Source: Alphaproteobacteria bacterium (GTDB lineage Bacteria > Pseudomonadota > Alphaproteobacteria > UBA6615). Taken from it: a stretch of 9,765 bases of DNA. The position numbers and the translations under genes are program-made. Position 1 is the stretch's first letter; each line of letters starts with the position of its first letter. The notes under the pieces are model-generated. The model was not told the origin of the DNA. It saw only the letters and a program-made list of their open reading frames with translations, and searched no databases. The stretch is from NCBI GenBank assembly GCA_029243445.1, contig JAQWSA010000005.1, positions 1 through 9,765 of the forward strand. The letters are read 5' to 3'. Shown here in pieces: positions 1 to 6,598 of the stretch.

Positions 1-180
1 AAGAATTATAACCGAAGGAGATTCGTTTCCCAACAGAACATCTAGAAAAGTGATTACAGGAATACTTACTGTTCCCCACAAAACTGACATTATGAAGAGC
101 ACAGTTACTAATACCGCAAGTAGAAAAAGCAAACCTGGATAAGACAGATGGGCTGCTAGGTATTTATTGTTGTATTCCAT
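1..180 (-). CDS. btuC: BtuC-like cobalamin ABC transporter permease, N-terminal part (cut by window edge)
   Basis: Only the first 60 codons are inside the window; the gene runs off the left edge. FecCD/BtuC-family permeases form the inner-membrane channel of ABC importers for vitamin B12 or iron chelates. The visible protein has a short polar start, one hydrophobic segment at about residues 14-34, then LWGTVSIP and a following LDVLLG, matching the family pattern of a first helix ending in a glycine followed by a (V/I)SI(P/S) turn before the periplasmic helix. ATG at 178-180 is the only in-frame start after the upstream stop at 193-195. It lies 8 bases after the btuF stop, so the genes are very likely co-transcribed and perhaps translationally coupled; no strong Shine-Dalgarno is visible. 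Its position after btuB and btuF behind a cobalamin riboswitch makes cobalamin the likely substrate, though one helix alone could not distinguish it from a haem or siderophore permease. Confidence 0.8.
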   Translation of the reverse strand, partial: MEYNNKYLAAHLSYPGLLFLLAVLVTVLFIMSVLWGTVSIPVITFLDVLLGNESPSVIIL

Positions 181-188
181 TATCTTAT

Positions 189-1055
189 CTACTTATTTTT
201 AAGAATATCCATTCTCGTTGACCTAAGTAATTCATAGGCTGTCAAGACCTGAGGCCCCCCACATATCAAACCCCATTCAGGAAACCTTATTATTTTCAAC
301 CAAGGCTTGTTAACTCGGTCGAGTGATTTAAATGTAGGGTGTTTAAAAACTGATTGGGAGAGCGATGGGTAGTAGTGTTTAGGCTCAGGTATGATAACTA
401 ATTCGGGTCTAGCCATTATTATCTGCTCTAGGTTAATATTTCCTAATGCACCCCTACCTAACTTTTCAGCAAGATTTCTAAATCCATGAGCTTGCAGTAA
501 TTCATGAACTAATGTTCCCGGACCATCTATAAGTCCTCGAGTGCGCCAAACAAGAGCAACTGGTTTTTCATGATATGTATTTTTTAATAAAAATAACTTA
601 TCAATCTTAGAAATTAGTATTTCAGCCTTAGCTTCTTCCCCTAGAATATCAGCTACTTTAAGCAAATTACTTCGCATGGTTTCTAAACTATTAGCAACCT
701 CAACCGTTACTATGTTTAATCCTAATTCTCTGATTACTCCCACTACATATTTTTTACTGTATTCACCAGCTAATATTAAATCTGGTTTCAAACGGTAAAT
801 CTCTTCCGCCGTACCATAGTTTATATGAATTTTTTTAGCCCTCTCTGAAAAGCTCGAGATTGAAGGGTCCCTTGCAAGATGGCTAACTGATAGTATTTTT
901 TCAGTTTCTGCCAGCGCCATTAATAATTGATCAGTACACAAATTAATGGAAACTATACGTTTTGGCTTGCTCGAGTTGTTTTCAGCACTCAAATTTGTGA
1001 TACCAAAAAAAAACACTAAGCCCACGAATATAATGGTGTTTCTAAAATACGCCAT
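189..1055 (-). CDS. btuF: BtuF-like periplasmic cobalamin-binding protein
   Basis: Predicted 288-residue solute-binding protein of the class III (helical backbone) type, which would catch cobalamin passed by BtuB and deliver it to BtuC/BtuD. Residues 1-24 look like a Sec signal peptide (MAYFRN, a hydrophobic core, then LSA before ENN). The mature protein opens with PKRIVSINLCTDQLL and contains LARDP, NYGTAEEIYRLKPDLIL and a distal WGLICGGPQVL segment, as in proteobacterial BtuF/FecB-like proteins. The frame is open back to a TTG at 1085, three bases after the btuB stop, but the ATG at 1055 gives a normal signal peptide and is preferred; neither start has a well-placed Shine-Dalgarno. It lies between btuB and btuC on the same strand, and this is the main reason for choosing cobalamin over other chelates. 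The length is ordinary for the family and no damage is seen. Confidence 0.85.
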   Translation of the reverse strand: MAYFRNTIIFVGLVFFFGITNLSAENNSSKPKRIVSINLCTDQLLMALAETEKILSVSHLARDPSISSFSERAKKIHINYGTAEEIYRLKPDLILAGEYSKKYVVGVIRELGLNIVTVEVANSLETMRSNLLKVADILGEEAKAEILISKIDKLFLLKNTYHEKPVALVWRTRGLIDGPGTLVHELLQAHGFRNLAEKLGRGALGNINLEQIIMARPELVIIPEPKHYYPSLSQSVFKHPTFKSLDRVNKPWLKIIRFPEWGLICGGPQVLTAYELLRSTRMDILKNK

Positions 1056-1088
1056 GGTAAAGAAACTATTTAAAAAAAACTCCAACTC

Positions 1089-3035
1089 TTATAATCCAAA
1101 ATTGGTGCGGATTCCTACAAACGCTCCAATTCCTGGCTCATCAAAACCCCAAACTTCTTGATATTTTTTATCTAAAATATTTTCCACTCTTCCAAATAAA
1201 GTTACTTTATCAGTTAAGGCGTAGGTACCTGCAACATTTACAAGAATAAAATCATCAAGATAGATATTTTTTTGGTCGGTAAAATAGTTACTAAACTGAA
1301 CATCCCACTGTTCACCATTATAATCGACACCTAAATCTATCGTAGCTCTACCACCATTAAACGTATAAATAAAGTTAGTGCTTGCTAAATGACGAGCACG
1401 CCTAATTAAATTTTTACCACTGTCATCTTTTCCGTTTGTATAGGTATATTGACCAGAAAACCTCAGATTATTAAGAATTTTGGATTCTAAACTAATTTCA
1501 ATCCCATCTATTTTGGTTATACCACCTAGATTCCTAGAGGTGTTACCACTTCCCTGAATAAGATTAGTAATACGATTATTAAAGTAAGTAAGGTCAAGGT
1601 TTGTACTATCTTTAAATAATGATTTTTCTACGCCAATATCCCATCCTATACTTTTCTCAGGGTTTAATAATGGGTTCCCATTATAGTTGGCAGATGAACC
1701 AAATAGTTCATATAAAGTTGGGTTTTTTACTCCCTTTCCATAGCTTCCATGAAAACGGGTGCCAGTACCATTAAGGAGATATGAGGATGTTAAACGATAA
1801 GTATTAGCGTTTTGAAAAATATTATTTTTATCGTGTCGCAAACTACCAGTAATGAATATCTGTCCTTCAAAATCTAGTCCATACTCACCAACAAAACCAT
1901 AATTAGTAATGGTATTATCATTATTTCCCCAGGGGCTTCTTGTAACTTGTTTATCCGTCTCTCTTTCAATTAAAAAAGTTGCTCTATTCTCAGAATCAAT
2001 AGTGTCTAAAAAATTAAAAAACATATTAGTTTGATAATTAAACCGAGTTTTTTCTCCTTCAGCGTGAAATGTTGTTTCTTTTTTAACAGAGGTATCAGAC
2101 TCATGTGAATGCTTACTAGCTGATATTAAATGCTCCCAATTACCATCATGCATAGTATATTTAAAAAATAATTTTCCTGTATGTTGGTCAACGTGAGATT
2201 CTCCATCTTCATCTCGAGTTAAAATTGTTCCACTAACCGCAGGTTGTGCATCTGACTCGGTTATGTCACCTACTTTTCGGAAAAAAACATCAATATCTAA
2301 ATTTTCAGTCGGTTTAAAACCTGCCTTGAAGTTAAAAGTAAAATTTTTATTTCCATCAATTTCGGTGTTTCCCTCAACTTCCGGGGCTATGGAATGCCCC
2401 TGAGTTTGAAATCCTGTTACTCCCGCAAAATAATTATAATTTATGCCACCGCCACTGAGGCTCATAGCAGCCTTAGTAGTGTTTAATGAACCAACTTCCG
2501 TACTACTAGTAAATGTGGCCGGTCCAAATCCTCTCTTAGTAATAATATTAACGACACCTCCAATTGCATCACTTCCGTAAATGGAGCTTTGTGGTCCCCG
2601 AAGTACCTCAATTCTTTCAATATCAGCAGACCTAAGACTACCAAAATCAAATTCTGACCCACCACTAGGATTATTAACTTTGACACCATCAATAATAACT
2701 AATGTATGGTTACCTTCTGCGCCACGAATTCTTAACTGTGTAAAACCACCAACAGTTCCAGTCCTAAGAACAGCAAGTCCCGGTAATTCCCGTAATAAAT
2801 CAGAAACAGAATTCACTTGCTTTCGTTCTATCTCTTCTGATGTCACTATAGATACTGAGGTTCCAATTGATTTTTCTGGGGAGGGAACTAAGTTTGCCGT
2901 AACGACTGTTTTAGGTAAAATAGTAGGAGGTGTTTGCGCAAATGCTTCCACCTTGCCTAATACTATCATTAACCCACACACAAGATATAGCGATCTCTGT
3001 GGGAATCTCGAATTACTAATTAAATTAAAGTACAT
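1089..3035 (-). CDS. btuB: BtuB-like TonB-dependent outer-membrane receptor for vitamin B12
   Basis: A 648-residue TonB-dependent receptor that would import cobalamin across the outer membrane using TonB/ExbBD energy. Residues 1-33 form a signal peptide ending AFA before QT. A TonB box (TVVTA, 43-47) follows. The plug domain spans about 55-170 and shows SVSDLLRELPGLAV, RIRG, LVIIDGVKVN and the hallmark run IERIEVLRGPQSSIYGSDAI (139-158) with GGVVNIIT after it. The rest has alternating polar and aromatic stretches of a 22-strand barrel, with the late NPEKS...D.GVE and NILDKKYQEVWGF motifs seen near the end of these receptors. The ATG at 3035 has a good Shine-Dalgarno (GAGG at 3045-3048, 9 bases away). 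The assignment to B12 rests on the upstream cobalamin riboswitch and the downstream btuF and btuC. The protein ends NFGL rather than in an aromatic residue, a small departure from typical outer-membrane barrels. Size is close to E. coli BtuB (about 614). Confidence 0.92.
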   Translation of the reverse strand: MYFNLISNSRFPQRSLYLVCGLMIVLGKVEAFAQTPPTILPKTVVTANLVPSPEKSIGTSVSIVTSEEIERKQVNSVSDLLRELPGLAVLRTGTVGGFTQLRIRGAEGNHTLVIIDGVKVNNPSGGSEFDFGSLRSADIERIEVLRGPQSSIYGSDAIGGVVNIITKRGFGPATFTSSTEVGSLNTTKAAMSLSGGGINYNYFAGVTGFQTQGHSIAPEVEGNTEIDGNKNFTFNFKAGFKPTENLDIDVFFRKVGDITESDAQPAVSGTILTRDEDGESHVDQHTGKLFFKYTMHDGNWEHLISASKHSHESDTSVKKETTFHAEGEKTRFNYQTNMFFNFLDTIDSENRATFLIERETDKQVTRSPWGNNDNTITNYGFVGEYGLDFEGQIFITGSLRHDKNNIFQNANTYRLTSSYLLNGTGTRFHGSYGKGVKNPTLYELFGSSANYNGNPLLNPEKSIGWDIGVEKSLFKDSTNLDLTYFNNRITNLIQGSGNTSRNLGGITKIDGIEISLESKILNNLRFSGQYTYTNGKDDSGKNLIRRARHLASTNFIYTFNGGRATIDLGVDYNGEQWDVQFSNYFTDQKNIYLDDFILVNVAGTYALTDKVTLFGRVENILDKKYQEVWGFDEPGIGAFVGIRTNFGL

Positions 3036-3338
3036 AAACCTAAACCTCGTTATTCATTTTAATAAGAAAACAACGTGTATAGATTTGCGAATTTCTGGAA
3101 AGAGATATCGATGAGAGTTCACGCAAGTACTGTGAATTCTATATAGTATTATCTCCAAGTTCGCTCACCCACAGAACCGTTCGTTAAACAATCTTTGAAC
3201 GAATGAGCTGATGGTCATTGTTAAGAATAAAATATAGCCTCACAAAGATCAAAAGTCAGTCGCAACATCAAGACGCCACCACCAACGATCCTTAACGCGC
3301 CTTCGGTAAAGTCCCGACCGAAAGCTGGGCGACGCGTT
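3036..3338 (-). promoter_or_regulatory. Long untranslated leader between cobalamin aptamer and btuB, with expression-platform hairpins
   Basis: About 300 bases separate the riboswitch aptamer from the btuB start. Directly after the aptamer's closing stem is a hairpin at 3294-3338: an outer stem AACGCG/CGCGTT (minus-strand reading; 3333-3338 with 3294-3299) and an inner stem TTCGGT/ACCGAA. It is not followed by a U-run (the next bases read AAGGATC), so it is not a standard intrinsic terminator. A second hairpin lies at 3180-3203 (TTCGTT/AACGAA extended by AAA/TTT with one bulged base), also without a U-run. The btuB Shine-Dalgarno is at 3045-3048. Control could be by Rho-dependent termination, by long-range masking of the ribosome site, or by switching of the 3294-3338 hairpin. 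A 15-codon ORF at 3221-3268 is discussed under findings; no other gene is seen here. Confidence 0.5.
3045..3048 (-). promoter_or_regulatory. Shine-Dalgarno of btuB
   Basis: GAGG on the minus strand, 9 bases ahead of the ATG at 3035. It is the clearest ribosome site of the B12 operon and the probable endpoint of riboswitch control if that control is translational. Confidence 0.7.
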
Positions 3339-3537
3339 CTTTGGCAGGTCTCCTGGCTCACGGATCTTAAGCTATGATCCACCTTCCCCAGGTATATTAC
3401 CCAAGTGGCTTTTTGATCATAACCTCACCGTTCACAGTTGCGGGTACAGCCGCAGTTTAAGTCTAGCTTAGGTAGCCTTTAACTCTTCTGCGTTCCCTTT
3501 TCATCACTTTTGTTAACATATTTAATAGGAACCAAAG
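3339..3537 (-). ncRNA. Cobalamin riboswitch aptamer (B12 element)
   Basis: Read on the minus strand, the order of conserved blocks is that of the cobalamin aptamer: GGGAA (3493-3497), GCTGTACCCGCAACTGT (3434-3450), AAAGCCACTTGGG, then GGGAAGG, and the B12 box GAGCCAGGAGACCTGCC (3343-3359). Closing stem P1 can form between CTTTGG (3532-3537) and CCAAAG (3339-3344). An internal stem TATGATC/GATCATA encloses the GCCAC...GTGG and GGGT/ACCT pairings expected of the P5-P6 arm. P3 forms from CGCAG (3488-3492) and CTGCG (3451-3455), but the arm between them is 32 bases and does not show the usual GGTG..AATCC element. The aptamer binds adenosyl- or other cobalamins and normally turns expression off when B12 is plentiful. 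Its orientation puts btuB, btuF and btuC under its control. Confidence 0.95.
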
Positions 3538-3549
3538 ACAATTTAATAA

Positions 3550-3627
3550 ATCATATATATTAGCATAGTACAAATGAATAAAATGACTAATAAGCTTATA
3601 ATAAATTTATATTTTTTCTAGTATCAA
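3550..3627 (-). promoter_or_regulatory. Candidate promoter region for the riboswitch-btuB operon
   Basis: Two sigma70-like arrangements can be drawn on the minus strand in this AT-rich stretch. One has TTGATA (3622-3627), an 18-base spacer and TATTAT (3598-3603), giving a start near 3591. The other has TTCATT (3573-3578), a 17-base spacer and TATGAT (3550-3555), giving a start near 3543, just ahead of the aptamer. Neither is strong enough to choose. On the plus strand a TATAAT at 3597-3602 could serve the divergent dehydrogenase, but it lacks a good -35 element. AT-richness makes chance matches likely. Confidence 0.35.
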
Positions 3628-3661
3628 AAAGTATTATTAAAATAACTTTGGAGACATTAGT

Positions 3662-4414
3662 ATGCTTAAAGGTAAAGTTGCGATAGTTACAGGGGCAAGT
3701 CAGGGAATTGGGGCAGCAACGGCTAAAGAACTTGCAACGCAAGGTGTTTCGGTCATGCTGATCGCACGTAATATAAAAAACTGTCAAAAATTAGCATCAG
3801 ATATCAGAGCTAATGGTGGAATTGCCTCAGCAATAAAGTGTGATATTGCTGATTTATCTCAAGTTCAATATGCAGTTTCTGAAACAGTTAATTATTTTGG
3901 CGGTATTAATATTTTGATTAATAATGCTGGGGTTATTGAACCTATAGCCTTTATTAAAGATGGTAATCCAAAATCTTGGGCTGATTCTATATCAATTAAT
4001 CTCATAGGCTCTTACTTCATGTTACAATCTGTGTTGTCTGTTTTTAAAGCCAAAAGTGTAATAATAAATGTTAGCTCTGGTGCTGCACATACCCCACAAA
4101 TTGGATGGAGTGCTTATTGCACCGGAAAGGCCGGCCTGGCGATGCTAACCAAATCTTTTGCAAAGGAAATTTCTTCGGATGAAGTGCGCATATACGGTTA
4201 TGCACCCGGAACAGTAGATACTGACATGCAGACAAAGATTCGAACATCAGGGGTAAATCCTATTAGCAAAATCAAGAAAAAAGACCATTGGAGAGTAGAA
4301 ACCCCTGCAAAGGTTATAACATGGTTATGCAGTGAGGCTGCCTGTGACTTAGCCGGGCAAGAATTGAGTATAAATGATAAATCCTTGAGACTTCGAGCAG
4401 GGATAAACACATAA
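3662..4414 (+). CDS. Short-chain dehydrogenase/reductase (SDR), sepiapterin/benzil-reductase-like
   Basis: A complete 250-residue classical SDR, a cytoplasmic NAD(P)H-dependent oxidoreductase. It shows the cofactor motif TGASQGIG (10-17), R36 at the end of the second strand, which favours NADPH, D61 for the adenine ring, NNAG (87-90), and a catalytic set N113, S139, Y152 and K156 (YCTGK). PG follows at 182-183, and TVDTDMQTKIR (184-194) resembles the DTxMQxxIR segment of sepiapterin and benzil reductases (YueD-like), so a carbonyl reductase role is more likely than a FabG role in fatty acid synthesis. The substrate cannot be told from sequence. The ATG at 3662 has a good Shine-Dalgarno (GGAG at 3650-3653, 8 bases away). 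It is transcribed away from the B12 riboswitch and converges on hldE, so it is probably a single-gene unit ending at the terminator at 4439-4460. Confidence 0.88.
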   Translation: MLKGKVAIVTGASQGIGAATAKELATQGVSVMLIARNIKNCQKLASDIRANGGIASAIKCDIADLSQVQYAVSETVNYFGGINILINNAGVIEPIAFIKDGNPKSWADSISINLIGSYFMLQSVLSVFKAKSVIINVSSGAAHTPQIGWSAYCTGKAGLAMLTKSFAKEISSDEVRIYGYAPGTVDTDMQTKIRTSGVNPISKIKKKDHWRVETPAKVITWLCSEAACDLAGQELSINDKSLRLRAGINT

Positions 4415-4438
4415 TGTTTATAGATCCCCTAGAGTTTT

Positions 4439-4460
4439 AAAACCCTTGATAAGAGTTTTT
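4439..4460 (+). terminator. Hairpin terminator between the SDR gene and hldE
   Basis: AAAACCCTT at 4439-4447 pairs with AAGAGTTTT at 4451-4459 around a GAT loop; there is one C-A mismatch in the plus-strand RNA, which becomes a T-G wobble pair on the minus strand. A run of five T (4456-4460) then ATATT follows on the plus strand. It sits 25 bases after the dehydrogenase stop and just after the hldE stop, so it may serve both convergent genes, more weakly on the minus strand where the T-run is short. GC content of the stem is low. Confidence 0.55.
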
Positions 4461-4465
4461 ATATT

Positions 4466-5923
4466 CTAACACAAAAGGCGAGCAATAGTTTCTGTTGTCG
4501 AATACCCGTCTATTAAGTCGGCCAATACTATACGACCTCCGTAAGAACAAACGAACTCTCCGCCAACAACATCCGCAAGCAAATAATCAGCACCTTTAAC
4601 CAATACATCCGGGCGCATTAATTTAATTAAATCTATAGGAGTATCATCATCAAAAATAACTACAGCATCTACAGAAGATAGCGAGGCGAGAACAAGAGCC
4701 CTTGCAACTGCATTTTGCACGGGACGCCCTTCTCCTTTTAATCGAGTTACCGATTCATCACTATTTAGGCCAATAATAAGTCTGTCACACTCCGACTTAG
4801 CCTGCTCAAGCAAGCTGATGTGGCCTGGGTGCATTAAATCAAAACAACCATTAGTAAAACCTATCAATAAACCTCGTGACCTCCATTCGGTTATTTTTTT
4901 ATTAAGCTGGTTTTTATCAATAATATTTTTTTCTACGCTTACAGTTCCATTCAACGCATGAAGTAAATCTATATTCCTTACAACAGCTGTTCCAATCTTA
5001 CCTACAACTAGACCCGCGGCAATGTTTGCCAACTCCGCCGCTTCTGCAGCCTCCATACCTGCTGCCACTCCAGCAGCCATTACTGCGACTACGGTATCAC
5101 CAGCTCCGGAGACATCAAATATTTCCCGAGCCAGAGCTGGTAAGTGTAATGGAGTACAATTAGGTTTAATCAAAGACATACCTTCTTTACCACGTGTTAC
5201 TAAAACACTTCCAATAGCAAACTGATCAATGAGCTTTTCTGCAGCACTAACTATTTCATCAGATGTTCTAGTCGGCAAAAGTGATGATTCACTTAATTCC
5301 TTACGGTTGGGAGTAAGGATATCTGCACCATAATATTTTGAGTAATTAGTACCTTTTGGATCAATAACAACAGGTATATTTAATACTTTCGCAGCTTTAA
5401 TTATATTTCTGGTAACTGTCTCGGAAAGAACTCCTTTTCCATAATCAGATAGTACTATCACTCCTGGCGGTCCTTGATCTAATAAAGACTCAACAGTGGA
5501 AAAAATATTTTCAAGAAATTGTGTGGAATAAACATCAATTACTTCATCATCAACTCTCAGTAAATGTTGGCCATCTGCCACAAAGCGGGTTTTTACTGTG
5601 GTAGGGTAATCACTGCCAGAGATTAGGTTATTTATCACTCCCGCATCATCATCTAGTAGATTATTTATCTGAGAGCCTGCTAGATCGTCACCAGTCACTG
5701 CAACTAAATTTGCCACACCACCAATAGCTGAGATATTACAAGCTACGTTTCCCGCACCACCGACAACATATGAACGACTATTAATATTTAAAACCGGTAT
5801 CGGTGCCTCTGGAGATACTCGATCTACATCTCCGTAGACATACTGATCTAATATAACATCACCTACACACAAAACATTAATATTGCGAAGTGACCGTAAC
5901 CAATTATCTAGATGATGTTTCAT
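4466..5923 (-). CDS. hldE: Bifunctional D-beta-D-heptose 7-phosphate kinase / D-beta-D-heptose 1-phosphate adenylyltransferase
   Basis: HldE (RfaE) makes ADP-heptose for the LPS inner core, acting in the cytoplasm with GmhA, GmhB and HldD. The 485-residue protein has both domains in order. The N-terminal PfkB/ribokinase-fold kinase (about 15-320) has GDVILDQYVYG, GGAGNVA (55-61), SDYGKGVLS and DVSGAGDT (270-277, catalytic Asp276). The C-terminal nucleotidyltransferase (about 350-485) has TNGCFDLMHPGH (357-368, with the HxGH motif), GLNSDESV, GEGRPVQNAVAR and LVKGADY...GYSTTETI. Length matches E. coli HldE (477). The frame extends to a GTG at 5932, but the ATG at 5923 aligns better with known N-termini; neither has a clear Shine-Dalgarno. 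It lies 89 bases after regA on the same strand with no terminator seen between, so read-through from the regBA promoter is possible. No damage is apparent. Confidence 0.95.
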   Translation of the reverse strand: MKHHLDNWLRSLRNINVLCVGDVILDQYVYGDVDRVSPEAPIPVLNINSRSYVVGGAGNVACNISAIGGVANLVAVTGDDLAGSQINNLLDDDAGVINNLISGSDYPTTVKTRFVADGQHLLRVDDEVIDVYSTQFLENIFSTVESLLDQGPPGVIVLSDYGKGVLSETVTRNIIKAAKVLNIPVVIDPKGTNYSKYYGADILTPNRKELSESSLLPTRTSDEIVSAAEKLIDQFAIGSVLVTRGKEGMSLIKPNCTPLHLPALAREIFDVSGAGDTVVAVMAAGVAAGMEAAEAAELANIAAGLVVGKIGTAVVRNIDLLHALNGTVSVEKNIIDKNQLNKKITEWRSRGLLIGFTNGCFDLMHPGHISLLEQAKSECDRLIIGLNSDESVTRLKGEGRPVQNAVARALVLASLSSVDAVVIFDDDTPIDLIKLMRPDVLVKGADYLLADVVGGEFVCSYGGRIVLADLIDGYSTTETIARLLC

Positions 5924-6012
5924 AAGCGTCACGTTATAAGGGCATTGAATCTAATATAACATCATACCCTAAACCCAAATTTATATAATTTAGCACTCTT
6001 ATCTGAGTATTT

Positions 6013-6588
6013 CTATTCGCGAGGAGCATGTTTAGCCAAAATACGCTGCAATGTCCGCCGATGCATATTTAATCTACGCGCCGTCTCTGATACATTACGA
6101 TTACATTGCTCATAAACTCTCTGGATATGTTCCCAACGAACACGGTCGGCAGACATTGGTCTGTCTGGCGGAGGGGGCATTGCATTTTCTTTACTTAAAA
6201 GAGCGGCAGCGACCTGATCCGCATCAGCGGGTTTAGGCAAATAGTCTACAGCTCCAGCCTTTACCGCAACAACTGCCGTGGCAATGTTGCCATAACCGGT
6301 TAACATAATAATACGAACATCGTTGCGGGCTTTACGCAAAACCTCCACTACTTCTAGACCGCTACCATCACCCAAACGTAAATCAACTACTGCATACTTA
6401 GGACAATTATCAACAGCCAACTGTTTTCCTTCGGTAACGCTCTCTGCCGTTGATACAATAAACCCCCTGCGTTCCATGGCTTTAGCCAACTGATTTCGTA
6501 GATTTTGTTCATCATCGACTATTAAAAGCGACATATCGCCGGATGAATCAATAATATCGTTACTAGAAGAGTTAATTTCTTGTTGCAT
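6013..6588 (-). CDS. regA: RegA/PrrA-family redox response regulator
   Basis: Response regulator partner of RegB (called PrrA, ActR or RoxR in other species), a global regulator of respiration, carbon and nitrogen fixation and related redox genes. The 191-residue protein has a receiver domain (about 18-130) with acidic pocket D25/D26, phosphoacceptor D69 (VVDLRLGDGSG), T97 and K119 (YLPKPAD), a proline linker (PPPP at 138-141) and a Fis-type helix-turn-helix at the C-terminus (151-186) with RNVSETARRLNMHRRTLQRI, the near-invariant DNA-binding sequence of this family. The open frame reaches back to a TTG at 6624 inside regB, but the ATG at 6588 has a Shine-Dalgarno (GAGG at 6593-6596) and gives the usual family length, so it is chosen. 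It begins 10 bases after the regB stop, in the same operon. Confidence 0.93.
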   Translation of the reverse strand: MQQEINSSSNDIIDSSGDMSLLIVDDEQNLRNQLAKAMERRGFIVSTAESVTEGKQLAVDNCPKYAVVDLRLGDGSGLEVVEVLRKARNDVRIIMLTGYGNIATAVVAVKAGAVDYLPKPADADQVAAALLSKENAMPPPPDRPMSADRVRWEHIQRVYEQCNRNVSETARRLNMHRRTLQRILAKHAPRE

Positions 6589-6598
6589 GAGACCTCGA

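Noticed and set aside
2581..3114. 177-codon open frame on the plus strand across the start of btuB
   Set aside because: It lies opposite the plug domain and signal peptide of btuB, has no recognisable motif, and is explained as the antisense shadow of a real gene.
3180..3203. Hairpin considered as an intrinsic terminator or operator
   Set aside because: The stem is good but no T-run follows on either strand, and one 9-pair inverted repeat is not enough to claim an operator; it is described as part of the leader.
3541..3661. Plus-strand promoter for the dehydrogenase with TATAAT at 3597-3602
   Set aside because: No acceptable -35 element is found at 16-18 bases, and such matches are common in this AT-rich stretch.
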